DNA of 36,715 bases from DASZCR01 sp035942915 (lineage in GTDB: Bacteria; Acidobacteriota; Blastocatellia; Pyrinomonadales; Pyrinomonadaceae), in assembly GCA_035942915.1 (NCBI GenBank), contig DASZCR010000007.1, forward strand, positions 1 to 36,715. Reading direction: 5' to 3'. A program made the translations under genes and the position numbers. This document shows positions 17,813-25,438 of the stretch, piece after piece. The notes beneath the pieces are model-generated. The model ran no database searches. It was not told the DNA's origin and saw nothing but the letters and a program-made list of their open reading frames with translations. Within the stretch, counting starts at the first letter, position 1; every line of letters begins with the position of its first letter.

Positions 17813-18325
17813 GTGAAGGTGGTGCGCTGGATATTCGTCGCCGGTTACACGACGGTCATCGTCCTCTTCATCTGCTGCGGGGTCGCCCTCGCTTACTTCG
17901 CGGCGCTCGAACTCTGGCACGGCATCAACCCGTCGGCGACGCTGCAACTGAGAGACAGGTTCAACTCCGTACTTGAGAGCATCGGCCTGTTGACGATTGC
18001 CGTCGTCGCGCTCGAACTCGGCCAGACGGTGCTCGAAGAGGAGGTGCGGCGCGAAGTCCATGTCAGCGGGCCGACGCGCGTGCGTCGCTTCCTCTCGCGT
18101 TTCATGGTGGTGGTCGTCGTCGCGCTCGCGATAGAGACGCTCGTCGCCGTCTTCGAGTTCGTTCACGAAGACACTTCGCGTCTGCCGCACGCGTCCTCCA
18201 TCGGACTCGCGGCGGCCGCGCTACTGGCCGCGTGGGGGCTCTTCGTCAAATTCAACAAGAGCGCCGAGGAGTTGGAGCCGGAGGCGATGGAAGAGACGAA
18301 GAACGAGGATAGAAAAGTCGATTAA
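17813..18325 (+). CDS. Small integral membrane protein of unknown function
   Basis: GTG 17813 is chosen because GGAGGG lies eight bases upstream; the frame remains open further 5' only through the terminator and tRNA. The 170-residue product has four probable membrane segments: VRWIFVAGYTTVIVLFICCG, GLLTIAVVALELGQTVL, FMVVVVVALAIETLVAVFEF and SIGLAAAALLAAWGLFV. A charged cytoplasmic loop (LEEEVRREVHVSGPTRVRRF) lies between the second and third, and an acidic, Lys-rich tail ends the protein. The arrangement is reminiscent of PsiE-like small membrane proteins, but I cannot assign it. It has no operon partner: the next gene is on the other strand. Confidence 0.75.
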   Translation: MKVVRWIFVAGYTTVIVLFICCGVALAYFAALELWHGINPSATLQLRDRFNSVLESIGLLTIAVVALELGQTVLEEEVRREVHVSGPTRVRRFLSRFMVVVVVALAIETLVAVFEFVHEDTSRLPHASSIGLAAAALLAAWGLFVKFNKSAEELEPEAMEETKNEDRKVD

Positions 18326-18352
18326 CTTCGGGCGCACGTCTTGCGCCGCCCG

Positions 18353-19333
18353 TCAGGATTCCTGTCTTTTATCCGCCGCTTCGACGACGCGATAGTCTTC
18401 GAGCGCGTACTGCACGACGCGTCTCTGCTCGGTCGCGTGGCAGGTGATGTAGTTACTGAAAGGCGACTCGCCGCACGAGACTGTCGCTTCGTGGAGGCGC
18501 CCGTCCGTGCGCGCGAGGAACCTGACGCGCAGCCCTCCGTCGGCCTCCTGCTCGCGATGCAGCAGTGAGAACTCGTCAACGCCGTCAAGCCCGGACTCGC
18601 GGCGGATGAAGAACTCTGCCGCCTGCACACCCGCGCCGTAACAGGCGCGTCCCCTGTAGCCTTCGACGACGAGGCGACCGTGCGCGTACTCCTCGACGAT
18701 ACGCCCGCCCATCTCATCCGAGACGTGTGCGTGGAAGTGGCCGTGCGGGAAGCTGATGAGGTTCGCGGCAAAGCGGTCGCCGCCGACGTGCGACGATTGC
18801 CAGATGCTTGCGCCGACGCGTTCGCGCAGCGTCTTGTAGAGCGCGTAGCCGAACTTGGCGCAGCACTTGTCGCGGCGTCCGTGCGTGCAGACCAGAAAGA
18901 GCGGCGCACGCGAGACGAGGCCGCGCGCCCCTGCCAACTCCAACGGCACGTTGCCCTCGCGCGAGGCGAAGGCCGCAAGGTTCACTTCCAACAACTGCTC
19001 GTAACTTTCCAGACGAAACTTCAAGACGAACGGGTCGCGCTCGCGTGTCCGCACGATGAAGAGGTCGAAGCCTTCGCGCACGACGGCCTCACGTCGCTGC
19101 TCGATGGCGCTCTCCTGTTTGATGAACAGGAGTCTACCGCGCGGCGCGCTCCTGACGGTGCGTGCGAGATGCTTTTTGACGTGCGCGGGGAGGTCGCTGT
19201 CTTCGAGCGCGTGTGCGCCCCACGCGCTCGCGTACTCGATGAGCAGCCACACGTCGCCGACCGACGCCGTGCCGTAGGTCTTTTCGGCAGCGCGGCGCGA
19301 AAGTTCCGAACAGAAGAAGGTCTGGCGGGTCAT
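18353..19333 (-). CDS. Sucrase/ferredoxin-like (thioredoxin-like [2Fe-2S]) protein
   Basis: This 326-residue protein matches the sucrase/ferredoxin-like family: N-terminal FFCSELSRRAAEKTYGTAS, then VWLLIEYASAWGAHALEDSD, the thioredoxin-like Cys centre FLVCTHGRRDKCCAKFGYAL (C149, C157, C158) and SSHVGGDRFAANLISFPHGH. Family members have a thioredoxin-fold ferredoxin core and are presumed to bind an iron-sulfur cluster, so a redox role is likely though unproven. ATG 19333 overlaps the TGA of the JmjC gene as ATGA, so it is translated with it as the third gene of the Asp-rich peptide operon. It could pass electrons to, or repair, the non-haem iron oxygenase next to it; that is inference. Confidence 0.88.
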   Translation of the reverse strand: MTRQTFFCSELSRRAAEKTYGTASVGDVWLLIEYASAWGAHALEDSDLPAHVKKHLARTVRSAPRGRLLFIKQESAIEQRREAVVREGFDLFIVRTRERDPFVLKFRLESYEQLLEVNLAAFASREGNVPLELAGARGLVSRAPLFLVCTHGRRDKCCAKFGYALYKTLRERVGASIWQSSHVGGDRFAANLISFPHGHFHAHVSDEMGGRIVEEYAHGRLVVEGYRGRACYGAGVQAAEFFIRRESGLDGVDEFSLLHREQEADGGLRVRFLARTDGRLHEATVSCGESPFSNYITCHATEQRRVVQYALEDYRVVEAADKRQES

Positions 19334-20562
19334 CTGCGCGCCCCGTCCTCCATGTCTGCGTGCGTCTCGATGGCGACGAGGCCGTGCCGCAGCAACTCGC
19401 CCAGAAAGCGTCGGATGGTCTCCGCGTCCGCCCCTCCGTCTTGCGCCGTCTCGCACAACTCCGCAACCGTGCAGGAACGCTTCTCGGCGAGCGCCGCGAG
19501 CACCGTGCGCGCGGCCTGCGCGAAACGCCAGCGACGGCCGAGACATTCAAACTCAAGCGCGCCATCGGCTGTCTCCTTCAGTTCGAGCGGGCGCGGTGCG
19601 ACGAGGCGCAGGCGTGCGCCTTCATCATCCGGCAGCACGTCGCGCGTCGGACTCCACGGGAGACTGAGATGCGGGCGGGCGAGTGCGCGCCGGTCGAGGT
19701 CTCGGAAGAAACGTTCGGTGAGGTCGTCAGTCCACGCGTCGAGCAGTTCGCGGCGCAGCGCCGCCGCATGAGAGGCACGCTCCTCCGCGCTCTTGAAGCG
19801 CGGCAGGTCGCGCCGGATGAGGTCGCTGTCGGCGAGGCGTTCGGAGAGCCAGCGCAGGAGGTCGAGACCCGTCCGGTTATGGACTCCGGCCGTCAGATGT
19901 AGCGTCGGCTCGTTTAAGGGAATGGCGACGTGCCACCAGCCGCGCGGGATGTAGAGCAGGTCGCCGTCTTCGAGCACGCCTTCCCAGAGCGGTTCGCCCG
20001 TCGGGCGCGGCACGACTTCACCGGCCGAAGGGTTAACGCGCGTCTCGCCATAGACGCTCCAACGCTTGCGGCCGGTAACCTGAAGGACGAAAACGTCGTG
20101 GTCGTCCCAGTGGAGGTCGAAGCCGCGCGAGGCGTGCCAGCCAGCGTAGAGGTTTATCTGCACGCGTTCGTGGAAGAAGTGTTCGAGCGTGGCGGCGAGC
20201 GTCTCGGTCGGTTCATGCAGTTCGTCTACCGCGTCGAGGACGAGCGTTGAGCCGCGCGCGAGCAGGGCGGTCAGTTCGGCGGCGCGCAGGCGCGGGATGA
20301 CGCGACCGCGCCGCCCGGAGACGTAGCGGAGATAGTCGGACGCAGGCACGCCCGCGCCGTCTTCGACGAGGCGCAGGCGCGGGTGGTCGAGGCGATGACG
20401 CCGGAGGATGTAGTTCAACTGCTCCCAAGGCATCAACGCCGCGAACTTCCCCGCGCGGCCTCTGACGTGCTTGTAAGTTTTTCCCCAGACGGAGGCGAGA
20501 AACTCCTCCGGGTCGCATGGCTCTAAGAGCTTCGCCAGGCTGTCAATGATTACACCTCTCAC
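19330..20562 (-). CDS. JmjC/cupin_4 Fe(II)/2-oxoglutarate-dependent oxygenase
   Basis: The 410-residue protein has the cupin_4 (YcfD/RoxA, MINA/NO66-type) JmjC fold. The iron triad is visible: His151 and Asp153 in GFDLHWDDHDVFVLQ and His211 in YIPRGWWHVAIPL; TGRKRWSVYGE carries the basic residues near the 2-oxoglutarate site. A dimerisation and winged-helix-like C-terminal part follows (ARTVLAALAEKRSCTVAELC, ETIRRFLGELLRHGLVAIET). Known members hydroxylate ribosomal protein side chains (Arg or His). Here the enzyme is six bases downstream of an Asp/Ser-rich peptide gene and overlaps the ferredoxin-like gene by ATGA. The neighbouring peptide is therefore a candidate substrate, perhaps for beta-hydroxylation of Asp; that link is inference. 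Start GTG/ATG near 20562. Confidence 0.93.
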   Translation of the reverse strand: MRGVIIDSLAKLLEPCDPEEFLASVWGKTYKHVRGRAGKFAALMPWEQLNYILRRHRLDHPRLRLVEDGAGVPASDYLRYVSGRRGRVIPRLRAAELTALLARGSTLVLDAVDELHEPTETLAATLEHFFHERVQINLYAGWHASRGFDLHWDDHDVFVLQVTGRKRWSVYGETRVNPSAGEVVPRPTGEPLWEGVLEDGDLLYIPRGWWHVAIPLNEPTLHLTAGVHNRTGLDLLRWLSERLADSDLIRRDLPRFKSAEERASHAAALRRELLDAWTDDLTERFFRDLDRRALARPHLSLPWSPTRDVLPDDEGARLRLVAPRPLELKETADGALEFECLGRRWRFAQAARTVLAALAEKRSCTVAELCETAQDGGADAETIRRFLGELLRHGLVAIETHADMEDGARR

Positions 20563-20568
20563 GCCGCC

Positions 20569-20958
20569 TTAGGTGTCTCTGGTGTCTTTGTCGTCGCCGT
20601 TCCTGACGCGCTCGCGGTTGATGCCGAGCGGGTTCTCGCCGCCGAGGCCGGATTCCGATTCCTCGGAGTCGCCGAGGTCTGTGCCGTCGGCGTCGGCCGA
20701 GTCGGAGTCGGAATCGGAGCCATCCGTGTCGGAGGCGTCTGAGTCGGAGGCGTCCGTGTCAACGAGGCTGTCGCTGCTGTCTGTGTCCGTCAGGCTGCCG
20801 TCGGAAGTGTCGCTGCCGTCGGTGTCTGTGTCGGTGCCGTCGCCCGCGCTGGCGTGATACGAGACGCCGGATTGTGCGAGCGGCTCGACGCCGAGCAGCA
20901 GACCGGACGCGGGGGTTTCCTGTTCGTCCCGCCGAGGCGGATTAATCTGTTCTGACAT
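20569..20958 (-). CDS. Asp/Ser/Thr-rich peptide, candidate substrate or RiPP-like precursor
   Basis: ATG 20958 directly follows a strong GGGAGGAGAGG, so the longer upstream frame (to 21183) is not used. The 129-residue product has three parts. Residues 1-39 are leader-like (MSEQINPPRRDEQETP, SGLLLGVEPLAQSGVSYHAS). Residues 40-97 are a low-complexity block with 22 Asp plus many Ser and Thr, in SD/TD/DTD periods (for example SDSDASDTDGSDSDSDSADA). The last part is GLGGENPLGINRERVRNGDD plus a charged end. There is no signal peptide or Cys. It heads a three-gene operon with the JmjC oxygenase six bases downstream. It may be modified on Asp, bind calcium or minerals after modification, or be a ribosomally made natural-product precursor. 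I do not recognise a named family. Confidence 0.8.
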   Translation of the reverse strand: MSEQINPPRRDEQETPASGLLLGVEPLAQSGVSYHASAGDGTDTDTDGSDTSDGSLTDTDSSDSLVDTDASDSDASDTDGSDSDSDSADADGTDLGDSEESESGLGGENPLGINRERVRNGDDKDTRDT

Positions 20959-21443
20959 CCTCTCCTCCCTAAGCTGTAAATTGTTGGGTTGGGCTTTCCG
21001 CGAAAGCTTACCACGCGTGCCGCCCCGCAGCCGAAGCCGATTTCTTCTTTTTTCGTGACGGCGCGGCAGAGGGTCATCCTTCGGGTTGGGCGTTTTTGCA
21101 CAGCCCGTGTGGGTGATTTTATCCGCGCCTCTCACGCCGGACGCATCATGACTGATGAAAACGAAGGGGCGGCCTACCGGCATGTGGGTTGTGAAGGTCT
21201 TTATGTGACGGCTGCCAAAGGGCGGCCGCGAACAGAGGGGAATCGGATATGTCCACCACGCGTCACCCAGACCTGCCGGACAACTGCGAGGGGTGTGCGC
21301 CGTGATGAGCCGCCCCTACGAAATGTCGGCCGAGACGCTCGCCCGCCCGAAGCGTTGCTCGCCAACTAAACGACGTGAGTTAAAGAGACCGGCGAGAATC
21401 GTGCTAAGATGGCGTCTGTCTCGCGTGACCGACTCTTTCGCAG
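20959..21443. other. Divergent intergenic region with no clear gene
   Basis: These 485 bp separate the Asp-rich peptide operon (minus) from the small exported protein at 21444 (plus). I see no convincing promoter motif for either side; TAAGAT at 21410-21415 is a possible -10 for the right-hand gene. An 18-codon frame at 21249-21305 (MSTTRHPDLPDNCEGCAP) has GAGGGG eight bases upstream of its ATG, but nothing else supports it. A frame from ATG 21150 shows no coding character. Confidence 0.5.
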
Positions 21444-21920
21444 ATGCACCCGCAGACCATGCAACGTCGCAGGCTCTTTCGTGCAGTGATGCTCTCCGCG
21501 CTCGCCTTCTGGCTGGCCGGAGGCGGCTGCCTGCTCGGATGCGAGAAGATATCCGAAGCCGCCTCGTCGCATCAGGCGGCCGAGTCGCGCCCTGCGCCCG
21601 ACACTTCTTCTGCGTCCGGCGACGGTCATGAATGTTGCCGGATGAAGCGTCGGCGCGGAGGCGAAGCCCAAGCGGCACGCGACCAGAACGCTCTCAAGTC
21701 TCTACCGCAGCCGCATGGTCTGATGACGTGCTACGCGCTCGGCGGTCAGATGTCTGAGACGCCGCGCAGCCTGCGCGTGACCGGGGCGTCTCTGCCTGCA
21801 CAGCCTGTCGTCGCGCCGCCGCGACTCGTCGCGGCGAACTACGAGCGACCCGTCGAGCGCCTGCCACGCGTCGCCGACCGGGGCGGGACACATCTTCGTT
21901 ACTGTGTTTTTCTGATTTAG
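21444..21920 (+). CDS. Small exported Cys-containing protein, possibly metal-related
   Basis: This 158-residue protein has a basic start and hydrophobic core (RRRLFRAVMLSALAFWLAGG, then GCLLGCEK) that could be a signal peptide or lipoprotein signal; LAGGGC resembles a lipobox. Downstream are GDGHECCRMKRRRGG, a His-Cys-Cys-Met cluster typical of soft-metal ligands, and a low-complexity second half ending CVFLI. ATG 21459 (MQRRRLF) is an equally good start. The Cys/His-rich secreted protein 88 bp downstream on the same strand also carries CC pairs, and the two may form a copper- or other metal-handling unit. No known domain is recognised, so the role is inferred from composition only. Confidence 0.65.
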   Translation: MHPQTMQRRRLFRAVMLSALAFWLAGGGCLLGCEKISEAASSHQAAESRPAPDTSSASGDGHECCRMKRRRGGEAQAARDQNALKSLPQPHGLMTCYALGGQMSETPRSLRVTGASLPAQPVVAPPRLVAANYERPVERLPRVADRGGTHLRYCVFLI

Positions 21921-22008
21921 AAGGACGAACCTTCTCAGGCGTCGGCGCACACGCCTAAAAGCGCCTTCGCAGGCTTCGGACTTCCAACCAATCAGGAGAG
22001 ATAAAGCA

Positions 22009-22545
22009 ATGTTACGAATCAAACTTTTCGTCGCTACCGTCGCCCTCGCTCTGACCGGCGCAGCCTACGCAGGCGGCGCGCAGGACGCCCCGCACAACCA
22101 CGACGCGCACAAACGCGACGCCGCCGGCTGCTGCAAGATGGCCGGGCATCAGTCCGCCGACAAAGACGAGGCCGCTCATTCCTGTTGCGCGCACAAGGAC
22201 GGCGCGGGCTGCTGCGGAGACTCTTGCCAGATGATGAAGGCGTCGGCTAAGGACGCTAACGCAAAATCGGCCGAGCACAAGGGCGACTGCTGCGCCGCGA
22301 TGTCGTGCGCAGACAAAGAGCACAAGCACGCGCAGGCGACTACAGCTTCGTCCGACGGCGCGGAGAAGATGAGTTGCTGCGCCGATGGGGCGAGTTGCTG
22401 CGCTGACGGCGCAGACTGCTGCAAGGCTCACAAAAAGGATGCCGGGAAGGCGACGGCCACAGCCGCCTCCGGCCAAGACAAAGCGCATGTGAGTTGTTGC
22501 GGGCATGGCAATTCCTGTTGTCAGGCGCAGACCGCGCGCCGTTAA
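22009..22545 (+). CDS. Exported Cys/His-rich metal-binding protein
   Basis: ATG 22009 follows AGGAGAG and begins a textbook signal peptide (MLRIKLFVATVALALTGAAY, then AGG). The mature 155 residues are crowded with paired Cys, His and Met: AAGCCKMAGH, AHSCCAHKDGAGCCGDSCQM, KGDCCAAMSCADKEHKHAQA, KMSCCADGASCCADGADCCK and HVSCCGHGNSCCQAQ. That is about nine CC pairs, in irregular repeats of SCCADGA type. Lys and Asp/Glu fill the rest. It looks like a periplasmic metallothionein-like sponge for Cu(I), Zn or similar ions. Unlike classical metallothioneins it is exported and longer. Together with the upstream HECCRM protein and the hairpin at 22572-22603 it forms a short unit. Confidence 0.82.
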   Translation: MLRIKLFVATVALALTGAAYAGGAQDAPHNHDAHKRDAAGCCKMAGHQSADKDEAAHSCCAHKDGAGCCGDSCQMMKASAKDANAKSAEHKGDCCAAMSCADKEHKHAQATTASSDGAEKMSCCADGASCCADGADCCKAHKKDAGKATATAASGQDKAHVSCCGHGNSCCQAQTARR

Positions 22546-22571
22546 CTGAAACAACCCGCTCGCCAGACTCA

Positions 22572-22603
22572 AAGGGGTGCGAATCGCAAGGTTCGCACCC
22601 CTT
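22572..22603 (+). terminator. Hairpin terminator of the Cys-rich protein unit
   Basis: AAGGGGTGCGAA (22572-22583) and its exact complement (22592-22603) form a 12-bp stem with an 8-nt loop, 26 bp after the stop codon. The rest of the gap to 22843 holds nothing I can identify. Confidence 0.75.
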
Positions 22604-22843
22604 CTCCATCCGCGTCCGTGCGCTGTCGCCGACGCTCATGCGTGACGCGCGTTACAGCCGTTCCGACGCCAGAGTCTTTATTATCCTCGTCAAGCTCTAC
22701 ACAGCATCAGCCGACAGGACAGACGCGCACGACGAAGCTTTCTTCCTACGCTTTCGCAAATCCCCCACGTGTCTCCTCGCGTCAATCTTTCCACCACACA
22801 TCACGGCGGCGACGGCGTGCAGGCCGGTTGGAGGCGTCAGACT

Positions 22844-23026
22844 ATGAACTCGTTTAAGAGGATTAAGTGGCTTGTCATCGGCGGTTGGCTCGTCGGGACG
22901 ATTCAGGGACGCACCTTCGAGTTGGGCAACGTGGCAATGGACGCGCTCGTCGAATTAATCAACGAGATTAAGGCGGCGCGCCGACGAACGCTCCGCAGCA
23001 CGCACGTGATACAGCCCGGCCACTAG
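22844..23026 (+). CDS. Small hypothetical protein (60 residues)
   Basis: ATG 22844 has GGAGG ten bases upstream. The product begins MNSFKRIKWLVIGGWLVGTI, a basic start and a short hydrophobic segment that may anchor it in the membrane, then QGRTFELGNVAMDALVELIN, an amphipathic helix, and a basic tail (AARRRTLRSTHVIQPGH). No known family is recognised. It stands alone, followed by 200 bp before the response regulator. Confidence 0.5.
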   Translation: MNSFKRIKWLVIGGWLVGTIQGRTFELGNVAMDALVELINEIKAARRRTLRSTHVIQPGH

Positions 23027-23092
23027 AGGCGTGCGTCTGAAGGCGATTTTACGGCGAGATTTGGGTTGTCGGCGACGGCGCGATTTTCCCGA

Positions 23093-23122
23093 TTGACAAG
23101 GCGGCGCGCACGCAGGCAAAAT
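23093..23122 (+). promoter_or_regulatory. Candidate promoter of the response regulator gene
   Basis: A perfect TTGACA (23093-23098) and CAAAAT (23117-23122) are separated by 18 bp, about 120 bp upstream of ATG 23241. The -10 match is only moderate. Confidence 0.4.
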
Positions 23123-23240
23123 CTTTCTCCCCCCGTTTCAAAATCCCCCGATTGAAATCTACTTCTCCTGCGATGTAGGCGCGGCAGTGCGCGTGCGTTT
23201 CGCCGTGCGGCTGCGGAAGTTATTTTTTGAGGGAAGGAAT

Positions 23241-23657
23241 ATGCATTTGGCCTCGCGTGATTACGAGCCATCTCCGGAACCGAAAGTTCTCGTCGTCGAA
23301 GATTTTGAGGATACGCGTACGTTGCTCAGATTCATGCTGCGGATGTACGGCTACAACGTCATCGAGGCCGACAACGGTCAGGAGGCCGTCGAGGTCGCGC
23401 AGCGCGAGCACCCGGACGCGATTCTGATGGACATGAGCCTGCCCATCATGGACGGCTGTCAGGCGACGCGCCGCATCCGCGAACAGCCAGCCCTGAAGGA
23501 CGTGCCTATCATCGCCTGCACGGCGCATAACCAATGGGAATGGCGCGGCAAGGCCATCATCGCCGGCTGCGACGAGTTCATGGCTAAACCGCTCGACGCA
23601 GACAAACTCAACCTTATGCTCTCGCGTCTGCTCGCGCGACGAAACCAGACACACTAA
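23241..23657 (+). CDS. Single-domain (CheY-like) response regulator
   Basis: The 138-residue protein is one receiver domain with no output domain. It has the acidic pocket Glu20-Asp21 in VLVVEDFEDTR, phospho-acceptor Asp64 in AILMDMSLPIMDG, Thr94 in IIACTAH and Lys116 in DEFMAKPLDADKL, so it should be phosphorylated normally. ATG 23241 follows GAGGGAAGGA; an upstream start would add residues that are not family-like. It is monocistronic, between a weak promoter and a very long hairpin terminator, with no kinase beside it. Partner kinases might include the HisKA-only protein at 8815 or others elsewhere; nothing in the sequence ties them. Confidence 0.92.
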   Translation: MHLASRDYEPSPEPKVLVVEDFEDTRTLLRFMLRMYGYNVIEADNGQEAVEVAQREHPDAILMDMSLPIMDGCQATRRIREQPALKDVPIIACTAHNQWEWRGKAIIAGCDEFMAKPLDADKLNLMLSRLLARRNQTH

Positions 23658-23674
23658 AGCAGGCAACACGACAC

Positions 23675-23742
23675 AAGCAGAAAGGCGAAAAGTGTAGATG
23701 AGAGGGACGCGCTCTCTCATCTACACTTTCGCCTTTCTGCTT
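23675..23742 (+). terminator. Long hairpin terminator after the response regulator gene
   Basis: A stem of about 29 bp (23675-23704 with 23714-23742, one bulged A) and a 9-nt loop are followed by TTTGCCTTTTT. It ends the response regulator transcript 18 bp past its stop. Confidence 0.9.
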
Positions 23743-23822
23743 TTGCCTTTTTACTCATCTCTGTCTTACCTTCACCGCGCCCGTCCTGAGCAAAGCCCTG
23801 CGAGACAGGAGACCGAAACCCG

Positions 23823-25412
23823 ATGCCGGAGTCTATGCCAACATCACCCCGCTCGAAGAAAATCGGACGCAGCCTTTTAACCTCGCTGCTGCTCGTCATC
23901 ATCCTCTGCCCCGACGCGCCCGCGCAGACTGCCGCCTCCGCGCGCAGAAGAACGCCCGTCGCCTCCGCCGAAGCGCGTGCGGCGCGCTACTTCGAGTCGG
24001 CGAGGTCGCAGCCGCTCCTGCTCGCGGCCTTCCTGCGCCGGATGCCGAAGGGCGCAGACCTCCATAATCACCTGTCGGGCGCTATCTACGCCGAGTCATA
24101 CGTGCGTTGGGCGGCCGAGTCGAACCTCTGCGTGAGCACGACGACCTTCGCGCTCTCGGCTGCGCCCTGCGACGAGGCGGCCGGGCGCACGCCCGTCAGC
24201 CGCGCCCTCACAGACCCTCTGCTCTACCGCCAACTCATCGACGCGTGGTCGATGCGCAACTGGGAACTTTCAGGGCAGAGCGGCCACGACCACTTCTTCG
24301 ACACCTTCGGGAAGTTCGGCGCGGCCTCCGCCACGCGCACGGCCGAGATGCTGGCCGAGGCGCTCGCACGCGCCGCTGCGGAACGGCTCTCTTACCTCGA
24401 ACTGATGTACACGCCCGACGGCGGCCGCTCCTCACAACTCGGACGACAGACGGGCTGGAACGATGACTTCGGCGTGATGCGCGAGCGGCTTCTCGCCGCC
24501 GGTCTGCGCGAAGCGCTCGACGCCGGAACGCGTGCGCTCGCCGAAGCCGAACAGACCGCGCGCACACTGCTCAAGTGCGGCACGTCGCAGCCGGACGCGG
24601 GCTGCGGCGTCACTGTGCGCTACGTCTTTCAGGTCGGTCGCGCGGCGGCACGCGAACAGGTCTTCGCGCAGATGCTCGCCGCCTTCGAGATGGCCGAGCG
24701 CGACCCGCGCATCGTCGCCTTAAACCTTGTCCAGCCCGAAGACTGGCTCGTCCCGATGCGCGACTTTCGCCTGCATATGCGGATGCTCAACTACCTGCGC
24801 CCGCTCTACCGCAAGGCGCACATCACGCTCCACGCCGGAGAACTTGCGCCCGGTCTCGTCCCGCCCGAAGAGTTGCGCTATCACATCCGCGAGTCTGTCT
24901 CGACGGGACACGCCGAGCGCATCGGTCACGGCGTCGCCGTGATGTACGAGGACGACCCCTTTCGTCTGCTCGACGAGTTGGCGCGTCGGCGCGTGCTGGT
25001 CGAAGTCTGTCTGACGAGCAACGACGTGATTCTCGGTGTGCGCGGCACACGCCACCCGCTCGCGCTCTACCTCAAGCACGGCGTCCCGGTCGCACTGGCG
25101 ACTGACGACCTCGGCGTCGCGCGCTCCGACATGACGCGCGAATATTTGAAGGCGGCCGAAGAGCAGGGGCTTGGCTACATGCAACTGAAGGCGTTTGCAC
25201 GCGCCAGCCTCGAACACTCTTTCGTCGGCGGCGCGAGCCTGTGGCGCGACGCGCGGCGTTTGGTGATGGTTGATGCCTGCGCGGACGCGCGTCCTGAAAA
25301 CGGCGCTCCGGCGGCGCGCGAGGCGTGTCGGCAACTGCTGGCGGGAAGCGAGAAGGCGCGTCTCCAGTGGGAACTGGAACGCGCCTTCGCGGAGTTCGAG
25401 CGAGAGTTCTGA
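23823..25412 (+). CDS. Exported adenosine deaminase-like metal-dependent hydrolase
   Basis: The 529-residue protein has a signal peptide (SKKIGRSLLTSLLLVIILCP, then DAPAQ) and an amidohydrolase TIM barrel of the adenosine deaminase/ADGF type. Zinc and active-site motifs in order are His81 and His83 in GADLHNHLSGA, His337 and Glu340 in TLHAGELAPG, His369 in ERIGHGVAV, CLTSNDVILGV, and Asp428-Asp429 in VALATDDLGVARSD. Adenosine deaminases convert adenosine to inosine; an exported copy would act on adenosine in the periplasm or outside, for purine salvage. It is much longer than cytosolic forms (about 340), as is usual for the secreted ADGF/CECR1 type, with an inserted region of about 100 residues between the first and second motifs. 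Substrate is inferred, and related purine amidohydrolases remain possible. Confidence 0.85.
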   Translation: MPESMPTSPRSKKIGRSLLTSLLLVIILCPDAPAQTAASARRRTPVASAEARAARYFESARSQPLLLAAFLRRMPKGADLHNHLSGAIYAESYVRWAAESNLCVSTTTFALSAAPCDEAAGRTPVSRALTDPLLYRQLIDAWSMRNWELSGQSGHDHFFDTFGKFGAASATRTAEMLAEALARAAAERLSYLELMYTPDGGRSSQLGRQTGWNDDFGVMRERLLAAGLREALDAGTRALAEAEQTARTLLKCGTSQPDAGCGVTVRYVFQVGRAAAREQVFAQMLAAFEMAERDPRIVALNLVQPEDWLVPMRDFRLHMRMLNYLRPLYRKAHITLHAGELAPGLVPPEELRYHIRESVSTGHAERIGHGVAVMYEDDPFRLLDELARRRVLVEVCLTSNDVILGVRGTRHPLALYLKHGVPVALATDDLGVARSDMTREYLKAAEEQGLGYMQLKAFARASLEHSFVGGASLWRDARRLVMVDACADARPENGAPAAREACRQLLAGSEKARLQWELERAFAEFEREF

Positions 25413-25438
25413 GAGGGTCTCGCCCTTAGAAGTCTGAC

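Noticed and set aside
20569..21183. Longer 204-codon start for the Asp-rich peptide
   Set aside because: The strong GGGAGGAGAGG sits directly before ATG 20958, and the extra upstream residues are basic and unlike the rest.
21249..21305. 18-residue frame MSTTRHPDLPDNCEGCAP
   Set aside because: It has GAGGGG at good spacing, but no family, promoter or neighbour supports it; chance cannot be excluded.
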